DNA from: Endotrypanum monterogeii
Taxonomy: Eukaryota; Euglenozoa; Kinetoplastea; Trypanosomatida; Trypanosomatidae
Assembly: GCA_000333855.2 (NCBI GenBank)
Contig: CM007332.1
Coordinates: 37,138 to 101,137, forward strand
DNA: 64,000 bases
Reading direction: 5' to 3'
Each line of letters opens with the position of its first letter. Position 1 is the stretch's first letter. The notes beneath the pieces were generated by a model. The model saw only the letters and a list, made by a program, of their open reading frames with translations. It did not search any database and was not told the origin of the DNA. Made by a program: the position numbers and the translations under genes. This document shows positions 39,113 through 49,200 of the stretch, in pieces.

Positions 39113-41149
39113 ATGAATTTCATCGGTGCCGGAGGCGGTGATCTGCCGACTGTGTATGTGCTTCGAGGTTTTCGCGACGGGGGCGCCTATGGACTCCTAT
39201 CGCGTCTGATAGTGTTTACTGTGGTCTTTGCACAATTTTTATTCATCTGCAATCCAGTGTACACCGCTGCCGATGTGACCGAAACCCGAACAAGGAATTT
39301 CCCTCCCTCACACGCCGACCCCGATGGATACCACTGGACGCTAAGCTCCCAGGACCCCATCATTTTTGCTGGTAGCATCTCCACCCGCAGTGGTAGGCGC
39401 ACTTACCCGGCACCCACCACGGTGCATGGCAACAGAACCGTCTTGAAGATTTCATATGGACCGGAGTGGATGGGCGCGGCTGGGCTGGTGAACACTGACT
39501 CGACAGCGTTTCGCGCCGGCGTTCTGTCCGAAATATTTGTAGCGATGGCAGTTCATCACCTCGAAATCAGTGGCGCACTGCCTTTTGCACGCGCCGATCC
39601 GATACCCTCTAGATACTTGCCAGACTCCTACACTGGCGGTGCCACCTTCGTCAACCCATCGTTCCCAAGCGCCCCCATCACCCTCAACATGCTGCTCCAG
39701 CACGTCTCCTCCATCACCGAAAGAGGCTTTGAGCTTGGTGCTGCAGCGGGGCTGTCCGCCACCGCTCCAACTCTCTCTGCATTTGTCAGCTCTCTTTTCT
39801 CCACCCCGAACTTGACCATATTCGATCCCGTTATTCCCGGTTTGTCTGATGTGTACGTGCACTCACGCACCAACACGGCGATCGTCTGCTACATCGTGGA
39901 GCGGGTCTTGGCTGACTCGGATAAATATCGGCCTCTTCGCGGCATCGACGAGTTTGTCTTCGACGTCGTGCTGCCACCCCTGCAGCTGTCAAACACTTTA
40001 TTGGTAGATGGACAGGGTAATGTCGTCATTGCAATGCTTTTATTTACAGGCCTGAGGACCCGTGTCAGGCCCCACTACCCAACCCGCCAGGACGTCGACA
40101 AAGCCAAAGGTCACCTCTTGGGCAGCACTCCCGCCCATGCCTCGTACCTATTGGACTTCATGTTGTTCACTACTGCTGCAGATATTAAGAAGTTGGTGAC
40201 GGGAGTGCTGCTGCCGGCTGGGTTTTACGATCCTGATATTGGCGCTGCGATGCTCAAGAACGTCATACCGATTCCATCGCTGACGATGCGCTACGTGCGC
40301 AGTCGCACAACTGGTCTTCTTTTCTTCAATCTGATACCCTTGTGTTCGCTGATGCAGGGATCCGTCGACTTCCGCGGTGATGTGCTCTTCTGCAGCCCCA
40401 ACTCTTCTGCAGACTGCAACTCAGGACTGCCCTATGGGCTGGTCTCGAAAAGCGGTCTCAGATTTTTTTCGTTTGTGTGCATGCCCATCGTGGGCGTTGA
40501 TACACCCCTCTGCTCCGTCGCAAATATATCCTTCGAGGACTCGATCTGGCCCTCAGGTGACGAGGCAGCAGCAGGAGGCCGCTCCGTCTCCTTTGCCATG
40601 GCCGGGCTGGCGTACGCCATAAGGGAAAACGCCGTCGTTGACTCACACATGGAAACCAATCATAAACAGCCAAGCACGTGGCTCGTTCTTGTCAGTGTGC
40701 TCTCCATACTCATTGCCGTTCTCATCGCCTCCTACCTAACCGACTTGATCCTTCAACCACTACCGCCAGAAGACACAATGGTGCCGGTCCCCACTGGGCA
40801 GATGGGCGTTAGTGGCAGCGCTCTCGTCGGTTTCGGCGAACCCGCCCACGGTGACAACTCAGAGGTGTTGCGCAGAAACGACCCTCACAGTGCATTTCAA
40901 CGCTTTGCAGCTGCGCTGGACGGCCGCTATCCGCCGCTGCATTTCATGCGCAGTGTCCAATTTCCCGCGAGCCACTCGCCACCACTGCGTCGGCGTCGCT
41001 CTTTCTACCGGGAAGATCTTGTCAGTGATGTTATAAACTACGACGAGGACAGTGTCGATGGGAATGATCTGGGTGAGCCCCATTTCACCCCGAGGGGGCC
41101 GCAGCAGTATAGCCCAAACACCGCTCTGCACTTCGACGCCTACATATAA
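39113..41149 (+). CDS. Membrane-anchored beta-lactamase-fold protein lacking catalytic residues (pseudoenzyme)
   Basis: 678 residues. A hydrophobic segment at 28-50 (signal anchor or cleaved signal) and another at 523-547 frame an outside domain of about 470 residues with several N-glycosylation sequons (NRT, NLT, NSS, NIS), leaving a cytosolic tail of about 130 residues. The outside domain follows the serine beta-lactamase/LACTB family (class C type): FRAGVLSEIFVAMAVHHLE with ALPFARADPIPSRYLPD, then ITLNMLLQHVSSITE (family ITxxxLLxHTSG), and HSRTNTAIVCYIVERV (family YSNxxYxLLGxIIE). The key residues are gone: the SxxK box is S139-E-I-F142, so the lysine is missing; the Tyr-Ser-Asn box reads H250-S-R252; and HTSG reads HVSS. 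It is unlikely to be a hydrolase and more likely a ligand-binding or surface-structure protein. The fold call is from motif order, not a search. Confidence 0.75.
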   Translation: MNFIGAGGGDLPTVYVLRGFRDGGAYGLLSRLIVFTVVFAQFLFICNPVYTAADVTETRTRNFPPSHADPDGYHWTLSSQDPIIFAGSISTRSGRRTYPAPTTVHGNRTVLKISYGPEWMGAAGLVNTDSTAFRAGVLSEIFVAMAVHHLEISGALPFARADPIPSRYLPDSYTGGATFVNPSFPSAPITLNMLLQHVSSITERGFELGAAAGLSATAPTLSAFVSSLFSTPNLTIFDPVIPGLSDVYVHSRTNTAIVCYIVERVLADSDKYRPLRGIDEFVFDVVLPPLQLSNTLLVDGQGNVVIAMLLFTGLRTRVRPHYPTRQDVDKAKGHLLGSTPAHASYLLDFMLFTTAADIKKLVTGVLLPAGFYDPDIGAAMLKNVIPIPSLTMRYVRSRTTGLLFFNLIPLCSLMQGSVDFRGDVLFCSPNSSADCNSGLPYGLVSKSGLRFFSFVCMPIVGVDTPLCSVANISFEDSIWPSGDEAAAGGRSVSFAMAGLAYAIRENAVVDSHMETNHKQPSTWLVLVSVLSILIAVLIASYLTDLILQPLPPEDTMVPVPTGQMGVSGSALVGFGEPAHGDNSEVLRRNDPHSAFQRFAAALDGRYPPLHFMRSVQFPASHSPPLRRRRSFYREDLVSDVINYDEDSVDGNDLGEPHFTPRGPQQYSPNTALHFDAYI

Positions 41150-41679
41150 AGGGTTCGGGGGAACAGGGAAACAAAATATAAGACACACACACACACACAC
41201 AAATGAAAGTGTTGGGTCGGGCGAGTACGCCCCCTTCCCCTCTCTCCTCCCCCCTCCCCCCTCCCCCTCCCCCCCGTCCCCTCTTTTCTACCTTGCGTTC
41301 GCTGCCCGTCGTGGTGCGTAGGTAAGGGTGGAGAGTGTTCCGCTGGGGAATATTCTGCTTTCTTTCGCTGGGCGTGTCGCGCAGCTCTTCGCTTACTTTA
41401 GCCGTTATCCTCTTGGACAGTACATATATATATCTATATAGATATCGCATTCCCTTGCTTACGTCACCTGTTCGCAAATGCCGTGGTGACTCGATAGACT
41501 TACACTTCTCCTGAGGGATAAAGAGCACATCTGCGCAACAACATCGACTCCCCCCGCCCCTCTCCTCTCCTCCCCCGTTCTCTCTCTCCCCGCAGACACA
41601 AGGGCAGATATGCGTTCCTTACATTTGCTTCATACGCAACAGGGTACTTTTGTGCGTATGCATCAAGACACATCTGCCC

Positions 41680-41990
41680 CCCTGCCGTGACCTCCACCAT
41701 CCTGTGAAGAACATGTGTATCGTGAGGATGGAGGGTGGTCTTCTGCACCCCATGAGCGCGCTCTTCAGATAAGCACTTCATTTCGTGGCATGGGGAGGAG
41801 AGGGCTGGCTGCAGCGTGATCGCTGGGTTAGCAGTCCCTGGCTGGTTGTCTCCCAGGCGAGGCTAGTGCGCGCGGGGAGGGGGGCAGCTGGTGTTTCGAT
41901 GCAAGGAATGGGTCTAATACGCCAGCTGCCGCCTTCCAGGAGTCGCAGAGGAGGCATACACTTACACGGGGGGAATCAAATTCTCTGCAA
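41680..41990. other. Possible degenerate SIDER-like segment
   Basis: GC-balanced sequence containing GGCGAGGCTAGTGCGCGCGG, then a G-run, CAGCTGGTGTTTCGATGCAAGG and AATGGG, then AGTCGCAGAGGAGGC. The order resembles my memory of the 3' part of Leishmania SIDER2 elements. It is unverified. Confidence 0.25.
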
Positions 41991-42458
41991 GACTATTTTT
42001 TTTTTCCCTTCGTCGCACTACCGCCGTAGAGGTTGTAGGTGAAATGGGGCACCCACCTACCTTTTCTTGTGTCACACCAGTGGGTAGCTGTTACAGTTAG
42101 CTTCACTTCTTCTCGTACTCCGCCTCCTCCGCCTCCTCCGCCTCCATCTGCTGACGACTCGCTTATGAAAGATCGAATGGTCTTCGTGCACCTAGTCAGC
42201 ATCTCACACATCTTCTCGTCATCGACTTTTTTTTTTTTCACGCTGGAGTATTTTAGCTCTCTGGGAGCATACTCACATTATATATATATATATATGTTTG
42301 TGTATCTGTAAAAGAGACCAAAACAGAGTGGTAAGAAAAAAAAAAAACGAAGTTATAGGGAATTTCTTTTGTGAATTTGATCTTTTCTGTTGGGTATTGG
42401 CCTTTAGTGTCGCGTTTTGTTTGCATTGTCGTGTCTGTAGTGACTCCTCGACTTTTAC

Positions 42459-42512
42459 ATCCACACACACATCCACACACACACACACACACGCGCATAC
42501 ACACACACGCAC
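42459..42512. repeat. (CA)n-rich repeat with CATC and CG interruptions
   Basis: About 50 bases of CA units interrupted by ATCC, CGCG and CATA, immediately upstream of the CysRS acceptor. Confidence 0.9.
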
Positions 42513-42513
42513 C

Positions 42514-42535
42514 TCTGTTTATCGTTCTCGCTTAG
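42514..42535 (+). promoter_or_regulatory. Likely upstream trans-splice acceptor for cysteinyl-tRNA synthetase
   Basis: A CTCTGTTTATCGTTCTCGC pyrimidine run ends in TTAG with AG at 42534-42535. This TAG is also the in-frame stop that bounds the upstream open extension. A second acceptor, CCCCTCCACAG (AG at 42628-42629), would remove most of it. Confidence 0.45.
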
Positions 42536-42745
42536 CGCGCATCGCGTCTGAAAGTGTTTCGGATTCGCATTCCTGCGCAGGTGCCACCCGCATCTCGGCA
42601 CGTCTTGCGTCTGTGGTGCCCCTCCACAGAAACCGCGCACCCCAAGCTTGTTGGACATCAAGTAGCCCGACTGAGTACAATCTCCGCGGCGCCAACATCA
42701 TCTCTTACTGAGTCGGGTCATTGGCAGAGAACATCCCCCATCCCA
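42536..42745 (+). other. ATG-less in-frame extension upstream of CysRS, presequence-like
   Basis: Seventy codons between the in-frame TAG at 42533-42535 and the ATG at 42746 are open and in frame with CysRS. The predicted residues begin RASRLKVFRIRIPAQVPPAS and continue RHVLRLW; the first 29 or so have many Arg/Lys, Ser and Ala and no acidic residue, like a mitochondrial targeting sequence. There is no ATG anywhere in the extension, so translation would need a non-AUG start such as the CTG or GTG at 42548-42556, or it is a decayed exten­sion. Confidence 0.35.
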
Positions 42746-45100
42746 ATGAGCAGCGATTCTGCTTCGAAGGTTGTGCCCGGCCTCGATGGCAACAAACCAG
42801 TGATGCGGGAGCGACACCCCGCGTGGTACCCGCCGGCGAAGCTGGATGGCAAGGGCTTAAAGGTGATCAACTCGCTCACAGAAACTCTGGAGGACTTCGC
42901 GCCACGCCAAGGCCGAGTCGTGCGGTGGTACACATGCGGCCCGACGGTCTACGATCTTTCTCATATGGGTCACGCCCGCGCCTACCTCACCTTCGACATC
43001 ATTCGCCGGATCATGGAAGACTACTTTGGGTACTGTGTGATTTATCAAATGAATATCACGGACATTGATGACAAAATCATTAAGCGCGCGCGTCTTAACA
43101 AGCTGCTGGAAGACTTCATGCAGGAAGAGCTGCAGAACCACGATGTGGCAAAGCTGAGGGCATTCACGGCGGACGCGGTTGCCGCCGCTGAGAGCAACTT
43201 GGCGAAGCGCAGGGAGAAATTGGCAGGGCCCATACCCGACACCGCCAACAGCCGCGCGAAATCAGACCGCGAGGAGAAGCTGCTTGAGGTGCAACTGAAA
43301 GAGTCTCAACTCGTGGAGACGAAAAGAAAGATCGCGGAGGCCAAGGACGACTTTGTATCCCTCTTTGCTGCGGCCAGCAGTGTGAACGGGGACCTGCTCG
43401 ACGAGCGCAACGGCCACAGCATCTCCGATCAGCAAATCTTTGAAGACCACGCGCGCAAGTATGAGCGCACGTTTTTCGAAGACATGCAGCGTCTCGGTAT
43501 TCGAGACCCAGACATTGTGTCGCGCGTCACAGAATACGTGCCGCAGGTGGTGTCCTTTATTCAGAAAATTATCGACAACGGATTTGCATATGTCGGCAAG
43601 ACGTCTGTCTTCTTCGACACAGAGGCGTACGTCAAAGCGGGTCATGACTACCCGAAGCTGAAGCCTGGTGGCGATCGGAACACCACCGAGGATGAGATGG
43701 CCGAGGGCGAGGGTGCACTGACGAAGGGCGTCGATGGGGAGAAGCGCAGCCCTAATGACTTTGCTCTATGGAAGTTTTCCAAGCCCGGAGAGCCGCGGTG
43801 GCCGTCCCCGTGGGGCGAGGGCCGTCCTGGCTGGCACATTGAGTGCTCCGTGATGGCATCCGACATTCTGGGTGAGAACATGGACATCCACAGCGGGGGT
43901 TGGGATTTAAAATTTCCGCACCACGATAACGAGTGCGCGCAGAGCGAGGCGTGCAACCTGCACCACCAATGGGTGAACTACTTCCTACATTGCGGTCATC
44001 TCCACATCAAGGGGCTCAAAATGAGCAAAAGTCTGAAGAATTTCATTACGATCCGCGAGGCGCTCGATGAGCTCGGCGTCACGCCGCGCACAATGCGGCT
44101 TTTATTCCTCGCGAATCCATGGAACAGGCCGATGAACTTCTCAGATCAGTCTCTCGACGAAGCGAAGGAGAAGGACCGTGTGCTGCGCGCCTTCTTCGGC
44201 AGTGTCGACATCGTTGTCCGCGGTGATCACTGGGGGGAGGTTCAGGGCGCGAATACCCACGATAGAGAACTGTTAAACAAGTGGATAGAGGTCGAGGCCG
44301 CCGTGCACACGGCACTCCTGGACAACTTCGACACTGTCGTCGCCTTGCAGCAGCTTATGTCTCTGGTCGCGGCGGCCAACCAATACTTGCTCTCCGGCGA
44401 GCGTCCGAGCGCAACGCTGGTGCGCAAGGTGGGCTGCTATGTCACGAAAATATTCCGCGTGTTTGGCGTTGTCGAGGGATCGGACGAAGTTGGTTTCCAA
44501 AGTCAAGGCACCGGGGACGGTGAGGCGCGCTTCATCGAAGTCGTGAACAGTCTCGTGCGCTTCCGCGATGAGGTGCGTGATGCTGCGAAGGAGCAGAAGA
44601 TGGTGGGAGCCTTCCTTCCCTTATGTGATAAGGTGCGTGATGAGTGGCTTGTGGATGCGGGTGTGCGTCTGGAGGACAACCCGGCTGGCCCGACGACATG
44701 GAAGAGGGATGAGCCCGCGTTGCTTCGTCGAGAGCTAGACGAGCGCCGCGCGCAACAAGAAGATGACCGCATGAAAAAATTGGCAAACCAGGCGGAGACA
44801 AAGCGTAAACTCGTGGAGAAGTGGAAGTTGTTTGTGCACCCGCCATCGGAGTTTCTTATTCGCCAAGACAAGGAGCGGGAGCTGAGAAAGTACAGCGCCT
44901 TCGACGAGGTCACCGGTTTCCCAACTACGACGACTGACGGGGAGGCGGTTGGAGAGAAAGAGCTCAAGAAGCTGAGCAAGGAGCTGGCCAAGTACGCCAA
45001 GTCGTATGATGAGTTTGTCGGTAAGGGTGGCGCGCCGTGGCTACAGGAGCAGGAGGAAGAACTGGCAAAGATGCTGGCAGAGCTGGGGGAAAAAAAGTAG
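42746..45100 (+). CDS. CysRS: Cysteinyl-tRNA synthetase
   Basis: 784 residues from the first ATG in frame. It charges tRNA-Cys with cysteine using ATP. Class I signatures: [19 protein letters not shown], with HIGH-type HMGH at 73-76 and the zinc ligand Cys just upstream; [23 protein letters not shown] and [19 protein letters not shown], which carry the other zinc ligands; and KMSKS at 425-429. An insertion of about 110 residues after DDKIIKRA (residues about 120-225) is charged and helical, as in eukaryotic enzymes. The last 130 residues are Lys/Glu-rich coiled coil ([26 protein letters not shown]) and may mediate complex formation. Trypanosomatids generally use one CysRS for cytosol and mitochondrion, which gives the ATG-less extension upstream added interest. 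The alternative start is discussed separately. Confidence 0.97.
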   Translation: MSSDSASKVVPGLDGNKPVMRERHPAWYPPAKLDGKGLKVINSLTETLEDFAPRQGRVVRWYTCGPTVYDLSHMGHARAYLTFDIIRRIMEDYFGYCVIYQMNITDIDDKIIKRARLNKLLEDFMQEELQNHDVAKLRAFTADAVAAAESNLAKRREKLAGPIPDTANSRAKSDREEKLLEVQLKESQLVETKRKIAEAKDDFVSLFAAASSVNGDLLDERNGHSISDQQIFEDHARKYERTFFEDMQRLGIRDPDIVSRVTEYVPQVVSFIQKIIDNGFAYVGKTSVFFDTEAYVKAGHDYPKLKPGGDRNTTEDEMAEGEGALTKGVDGEKRSPNDFALWKFSKPGEPRWPSPWGEGRPGWHIECSVMASDILGENMDIHSGGWDLKFPHHDNECAQSEACNLHHQWVNYFLHCGHLHIKGLKMSKSLKNFITIREALDELGVTPRTMRLLFLANPWNRPMNFSDQSLDEAKEKDRVLRAFFGSVDIVVRGDHWGEVQGANTHDRELLNKWIEVEAAVHTALLDNFDTVVALQQLMSLVAAANQYLLSGERPSATLVRKVGCYVTKIFRVFGVVEGSDEVGFQSQGTGDGEARFIEVVNSLVRFRDEVRDAAKEQKMVGAFLPLCDKVRDEWLVDAGVRLEDNPAGPTTWKRDEPALLRRELDERRAQQEDDRMKKLANQAETKRKLVEKWKLFVHPPSEFLIRQDKERELRKYSAFDEVTGFPTTTTDGEAVGEKELKKLSKELAKYAKSYDEFVGKGGAPWLQEQEEELAKMLAELGEKK

Positions 45101-45430
45101 GCGTGGGTGAGAGGAGGTGCTCATCCATCCGCACAGACAGCAAAGGTTGGTCACACGCATCCAGGAAACTGGAGAGTGATGGATCAGAGCAGGTTAAAGG
45201 CAAACATCCAGAGATCACTCGACACAGAAGAAAACGCTCAAGGAGGAGGGAAGGGAGCAACCCGTCGTGTGAGTGTGAAGTCTGCGCATGCACAATTTTT
45301 GCATACATACATATATATATGCATATAAATATATTTATGTATATGTCTTCCAAACGTTTCCGTCTGCTGCCATCCCAAGTCCACCCGCGTAAGGGTACTT
45401 GACAGCGGCGAGGTATGGGGAGGTATCTAC

Positions 45431-45462
45431 CCACCACCACCACCACCACCACCACCACCACC
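45431..45462. repeat. (CAC)n trinucleotide repeat
   Basis: Ten CAC units in the noncoding spacer; poly-His or poly-Thr readings here are not a gene. Confidence 0.9.
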
Positions 45463-45942
45463 CGGCAGGAAGGGGGAGAGGGAGGGAGAGAGAGGGGGGG
45501 GATGATCCAGCACCAAAGGTGATTTCCGCTGTAGTCGTCCCCTGTGTGCGATCGCACCCACCAAAAAAAATATATATATATATATATCTCGCCCCTACGC
45601 AATAACAGCCACAAAAGCAATAGATGAAATGAAGTGTTCTTATTTACAACGCGGTGCGCTCTTTAGTTATAAATATATTTTCTATCCCCCCTCCCTCCCT
45701 CCGTTTCCTTCTACCCATGCTTCCCCACGATCGACCATGGTGGCCTGCAAATATCTTTTGTTCGCGCACAGAGCGTGCCGGCAATGGGTATGGGTGAAGG
45801 GCTTGGGGTGGAGGAGTAGGGATTCACATGTCCGTTTGTAAACTAAACGGGTGAAGTGAATCGCTCCGACCTAGGGCGCGACTGTGTGTGGAGGAAAGAC
45901 AACATTAATGCAGATCACTGCAGTCCCCTGGGTACTGGATAG

Positions 45943-45978
45943 CCCCCCCCCCCCCCCCCCACCCCCACCCCACCCCCA
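45943..45978. repeat. Poly-C tract with A interruptions
   Basis: About eighteen C in a row then CCCCCA-type units. The G-rich complement has several runs of four or more G and could form a G-quadruplex on the - strand. Confidence 0.9.
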
Positions 45979-46066
45979 CGCACCGATGGCACTTGTGAGC
46001 TCACACAGTGGGTCGACAGTCAGGGTACCAGGCTCCCCTCTCTCGGTCACACACGTACACACACAC

Positions 46067-46085
46067 TAATAATAATAATAATAAT
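46067..46085. repeat. (TAA)n microsatellite
   Basis: About six TAA/AAT units just before the first, probably unused, in-frame ATG of the helicase frame. Confidence 0.9.
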
Positions 46086-46150
46086 CAGGAAGAGAAATGT
46101 GCTTTTTTCCCTCTTCTGAACCGTTCGTTCCTCTCTTTCCTCCACTTCTC

Positions 46151-46188
46151 TCCCCCCCCCCTTTACACACACACACACACACACACAG
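46151..46188 (+). promoter_or_regulatory. Likely trans-splice acceptor for the DEAH helicase gene
   Basis: A C10-CTTT run followed by (CA)n ends in ACACAG with AG at 46187-46188. This lies downstream of the in-frame ATG at 46097 and 44 bases upstream of the ATG at 46232, so I use the latter as start. Confidence 0.5.
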
Positions 46189-46231
46189 TCGTTTTCTTGC
46201 ATCCTTTTTATTTTTTGTCGTTGTTTTCCGT

Positions 46232-49200
46232 ATGCGTGGTCTATGGCGCAGCGGATCGTCGATCGCGTCTTCGCCAAAGGCACCTGGGAGTCGTCTGTGT
46301 ATGGTTGCACGCAACGAGCTCGAACGTTACGATGATCAAGCCGTGCTGGTGGTCTCGGTGGCGAGAGGACTGAGGTCCAATAGTCCCAAATTATTCAGAT
46401 CGAATCGCAGCAGATGCTTGATCAGCGCCATCAATCGTGCTGCCATTACATCGGCGTTCAAGCCAACCTCGCCGCTACTGTGCTCGCGCCGCCCTCTGGA
46501 AATGCCTTCGGGAAGCAGCGAAAGTGTGGCACTGCCAACCGCACAGCCTTCGCAGCCCTCATCTGTGTCTTTGGATACATCACCAGCCAGCAAGCAGACG
46601 GCAGAGCTGCTCCGTAGCATTGCACGTCGCGGTGGTGGGGCCTTGCGCCGCTCACGTCACGGGACCCCCGCTTCCACTGAAGCTGCTCTATCGGATCTTC
46701 TCAAGCCCAACAGTGTACTCGCGAGAGGTGAGGCGGTCGGCCAAAAGGTTGGTGCTTCACCACTGGCAGCAGCGTCGGTCAAGCGAGGGAAACGCATCGC
46801 AGGCAGCTCACCGCTGCTGACTGTTTTCGATGTCACAGCCCCGCAGCTGTTCAGCAGCTCACCCCCCAAGACAGAACCAAACTCCTTATCACCCTCCACC
46901 GGCGACACGGCGCAGAAACGTTGCCACGTGAGTGCACCACGCATGAAGGGCAGAGCAAACTCAGGTGAAGGTCCTCCCAACTCCTCAAGCAGGGTAGCAG
47001 GTAGGGCATTGTCTTCTGCACCCTCTCCCGCGCCGCGGCCGACCCCGCCGTCCAGAGCGCTCCTCGACCGGTTGCTCCACACTATTCAAACCGAGAAGCG
47101 AGTCTCGTGGGACACCCTCGCTCGGCAACATCTCGAAGTGCATCAGATGCCACTGTTTGCATGCCGTCGGGAGTGGTGCGAGTTTTTATCCTCCCGCGGG
47201 AGCGCAACGCCGATCCACTCATCCCCGAAGGCAGATTCCGGCCCCGTATCATCCTCGCCATTCCCCTCGTACGCGGCTGTAGCCACCAGCGAGGCGAATT
47301 TATGCGCCACGCACATCGACGATCAACGCCGGCTTCCTCCGCTCCTGTTGTGCGCCGCATCGACTGGCACCGGCAAGAGTGTCCTTATTCCGCTATATGC
47401 ACTCGACACACACTGGGCACTGCTGGAGAGGCGACTACGGCATACCATTGATGTCTACGACGAAGTTACCTCCATAAGCGGGGAAGCGAGGGAGGCAGGC
47501 GCCGCGCACAAGCCAGCACGCCCCGCCTTCACAACGCATGCGGCGGAGGCCAATGCGGCTCAGACGTCCTGTGACCCATTTCCCCTGGACTCGCATGAGA
47601 AGTTTTCACAAGAATTCACAGCCTGTAGCCGACTTCGAATTGTGGTGAGCCAACCGACACGTGTCGCATGTGCGGAGCTTGCTGCGTACGTGAGCACACT
47701 TTTGGGCAGCGGTCGCACCTGTGACAGCTCGGGTAAGACAACTGCAGCAATGCCAGATGGCGCCGATGGCTCCAGTGGTGGAGGCCGCAGCGACAATTGG
47801 GGGCGTCTCCGGAGCCGTCAACTAGTCGGGAAGCGGGTGGGGTTCGCAGTCGGCGGCGAGTCTTGTTTCTGTCGGGAAACAGAAATTGTCTTCGCCACTC
47901 CTGGCTACATTCTCAATGCGGTGCAGCTCTCCCACCCTCGGTCACCATCCTCACTGTCGCTGTCACCGACCACGCTCGTAGTGGATGAGGCACACTGTCG
48001 AGATTTGGAGACCGATGCTTTATTAACCTGGATGAAGCTGTCGAGAGAGCGCGAGCGGGAAACAGATGTCCCAGCACCGAATACTTCGCCGCCGCTTGCT
48101 GTATTACGACAGTACTTTGTGGTGTCAGCCACGATGAACCTGCGGGCGATGGACGCCTATCTCTGCCGAGGACTCAAGCGGGAGGACCGCAGCGACGGAC
48201 TAGCTGGCGAACATGGCCCGGCCCCTAACCCAGTGCCCGCGGATGCGCCTGCTTTACTTTTATCTGCAATGCAGCGGCGGCGTGTGCGGCGATGGTGGAT
48301 CCGAGAGCAGGCAGCTCACATTCGTGAAGGTGTCGATGATGCAGAGATAGACTTGGCCGTTATGCGAGCCCTGGGGACAGACCCACGCGTGCGCGCAGCG
48401 GTCTTGCAGCTCGTGGAGTCCACCGAGGGCGAAGACGAATGCGATGAGGGGGATCGTGGCGATCCACGATTTATCAGCGATGCGGCCAACGTGGCAAATA
48501 TTTTATTCACTGGAAGCCCTTTGGGAAGTAAGGCACTTGGCCTCCCCGCCAGCGGCTACACAGCTCTCACAGCAGCAGCAGCAGCAGCAGCAACAGCAAC
48601 AGCGCCACCACCCCCACGTGCACGCGCGCCGCCTTCCCAGAGCCCATTAGAGCTCTACAGTGCCAATGGTGCGGCCATTGTCATTTCCAAAAAGCCGTAC
48701 CGTGTAGAGCGCTACTTCGTTGACGACCTTGATCCCGTGAACGGCTGCTTCAGGCAGTCATGTGTGCTGTTTGATGATGTTACCCGTCGAAATGCAGCCG
48801 CTTCTGCAGCCACGGCAGCGGCTCGCTCACCTTCCGGCGCGCTACTGGGTGCGGCTAACGGAACTGATAACTCCGGCAGGTCACCGAAGCAGCACGGCAC
48901 GGCGGCCCCCTCTCCATCTGCCGGCAGCGGTGATCAGTGGTCTAGCCGAGGGCTTCCCATATGCCTCACTGACGATGGCGCTGCACTCCAGACATGGCTC
49001 GTTGATTTATACGGCACGCGCGCTGCCTCCTATGCCATGCTCAGCTCACACGCACGGGCGATCGTGGAGCTCCTCCTCCAGCTACTGCAGGCCGCCCGGT
49101 ATCGGTGGATCGACGGCGCGTCAGTATCCAGATCAGCCGCGTCCACCGTGATGCCGCCATCTCCGAATTGCGAGCAAGGTTATCGCGAAGGAAACCATGC

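Larger units (their letters stand above)
41150..42745 (+). other. Intergenic region and untranslated leader before cysteinyl-tRNA synthetase
   Basis: Contents: (CA)n at 41182-41201, C-runs at 41250-41280, a short TATATA block at 41421-41445, a GC-balanced block at about 41680-41990, poly-T at 41997-42006, (CCTCCG)n near 42120-42146, poly-T at 42227-42239, (TA)n at 42279-42296, an A12 run near 42336-42348, and a long (CA)n-rich tract at 42459-42512. The last 210 bases (42536-42745) are open in frame with CysRS but contain no ATG; see the separate entry. Confidence 0.65.
45101..46231 (+). other. Intergenic region between CysRS and the DEAH helicase
   Basis: Contains TATATA blocks near 45308-45340, (CAC)n at 45431-45462, a G-run near 45490-45500, an A8-(TA)n block at 45561-45588, a long poly-C at 45943-45978, (TAA)n at 46067-46085, poly-C and (CA)n at 46151-46188. 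No gene seen. Confidence 0.65.

Noticed and set aside
45399..45605. Poly-His reading of the (CAC)n repeat
   Set aside because: Short frame made by a microsatellite, flanked by other simple repeats.
46097..46231. Upstream in-frame ATG of the helicase frame adding 45 residues
   Set aside because: It lies before the likely acceptor AG at 46188, and the extra residues are encoded by the poly-C and (CA)n tract (Pro and His-Thr repeats).
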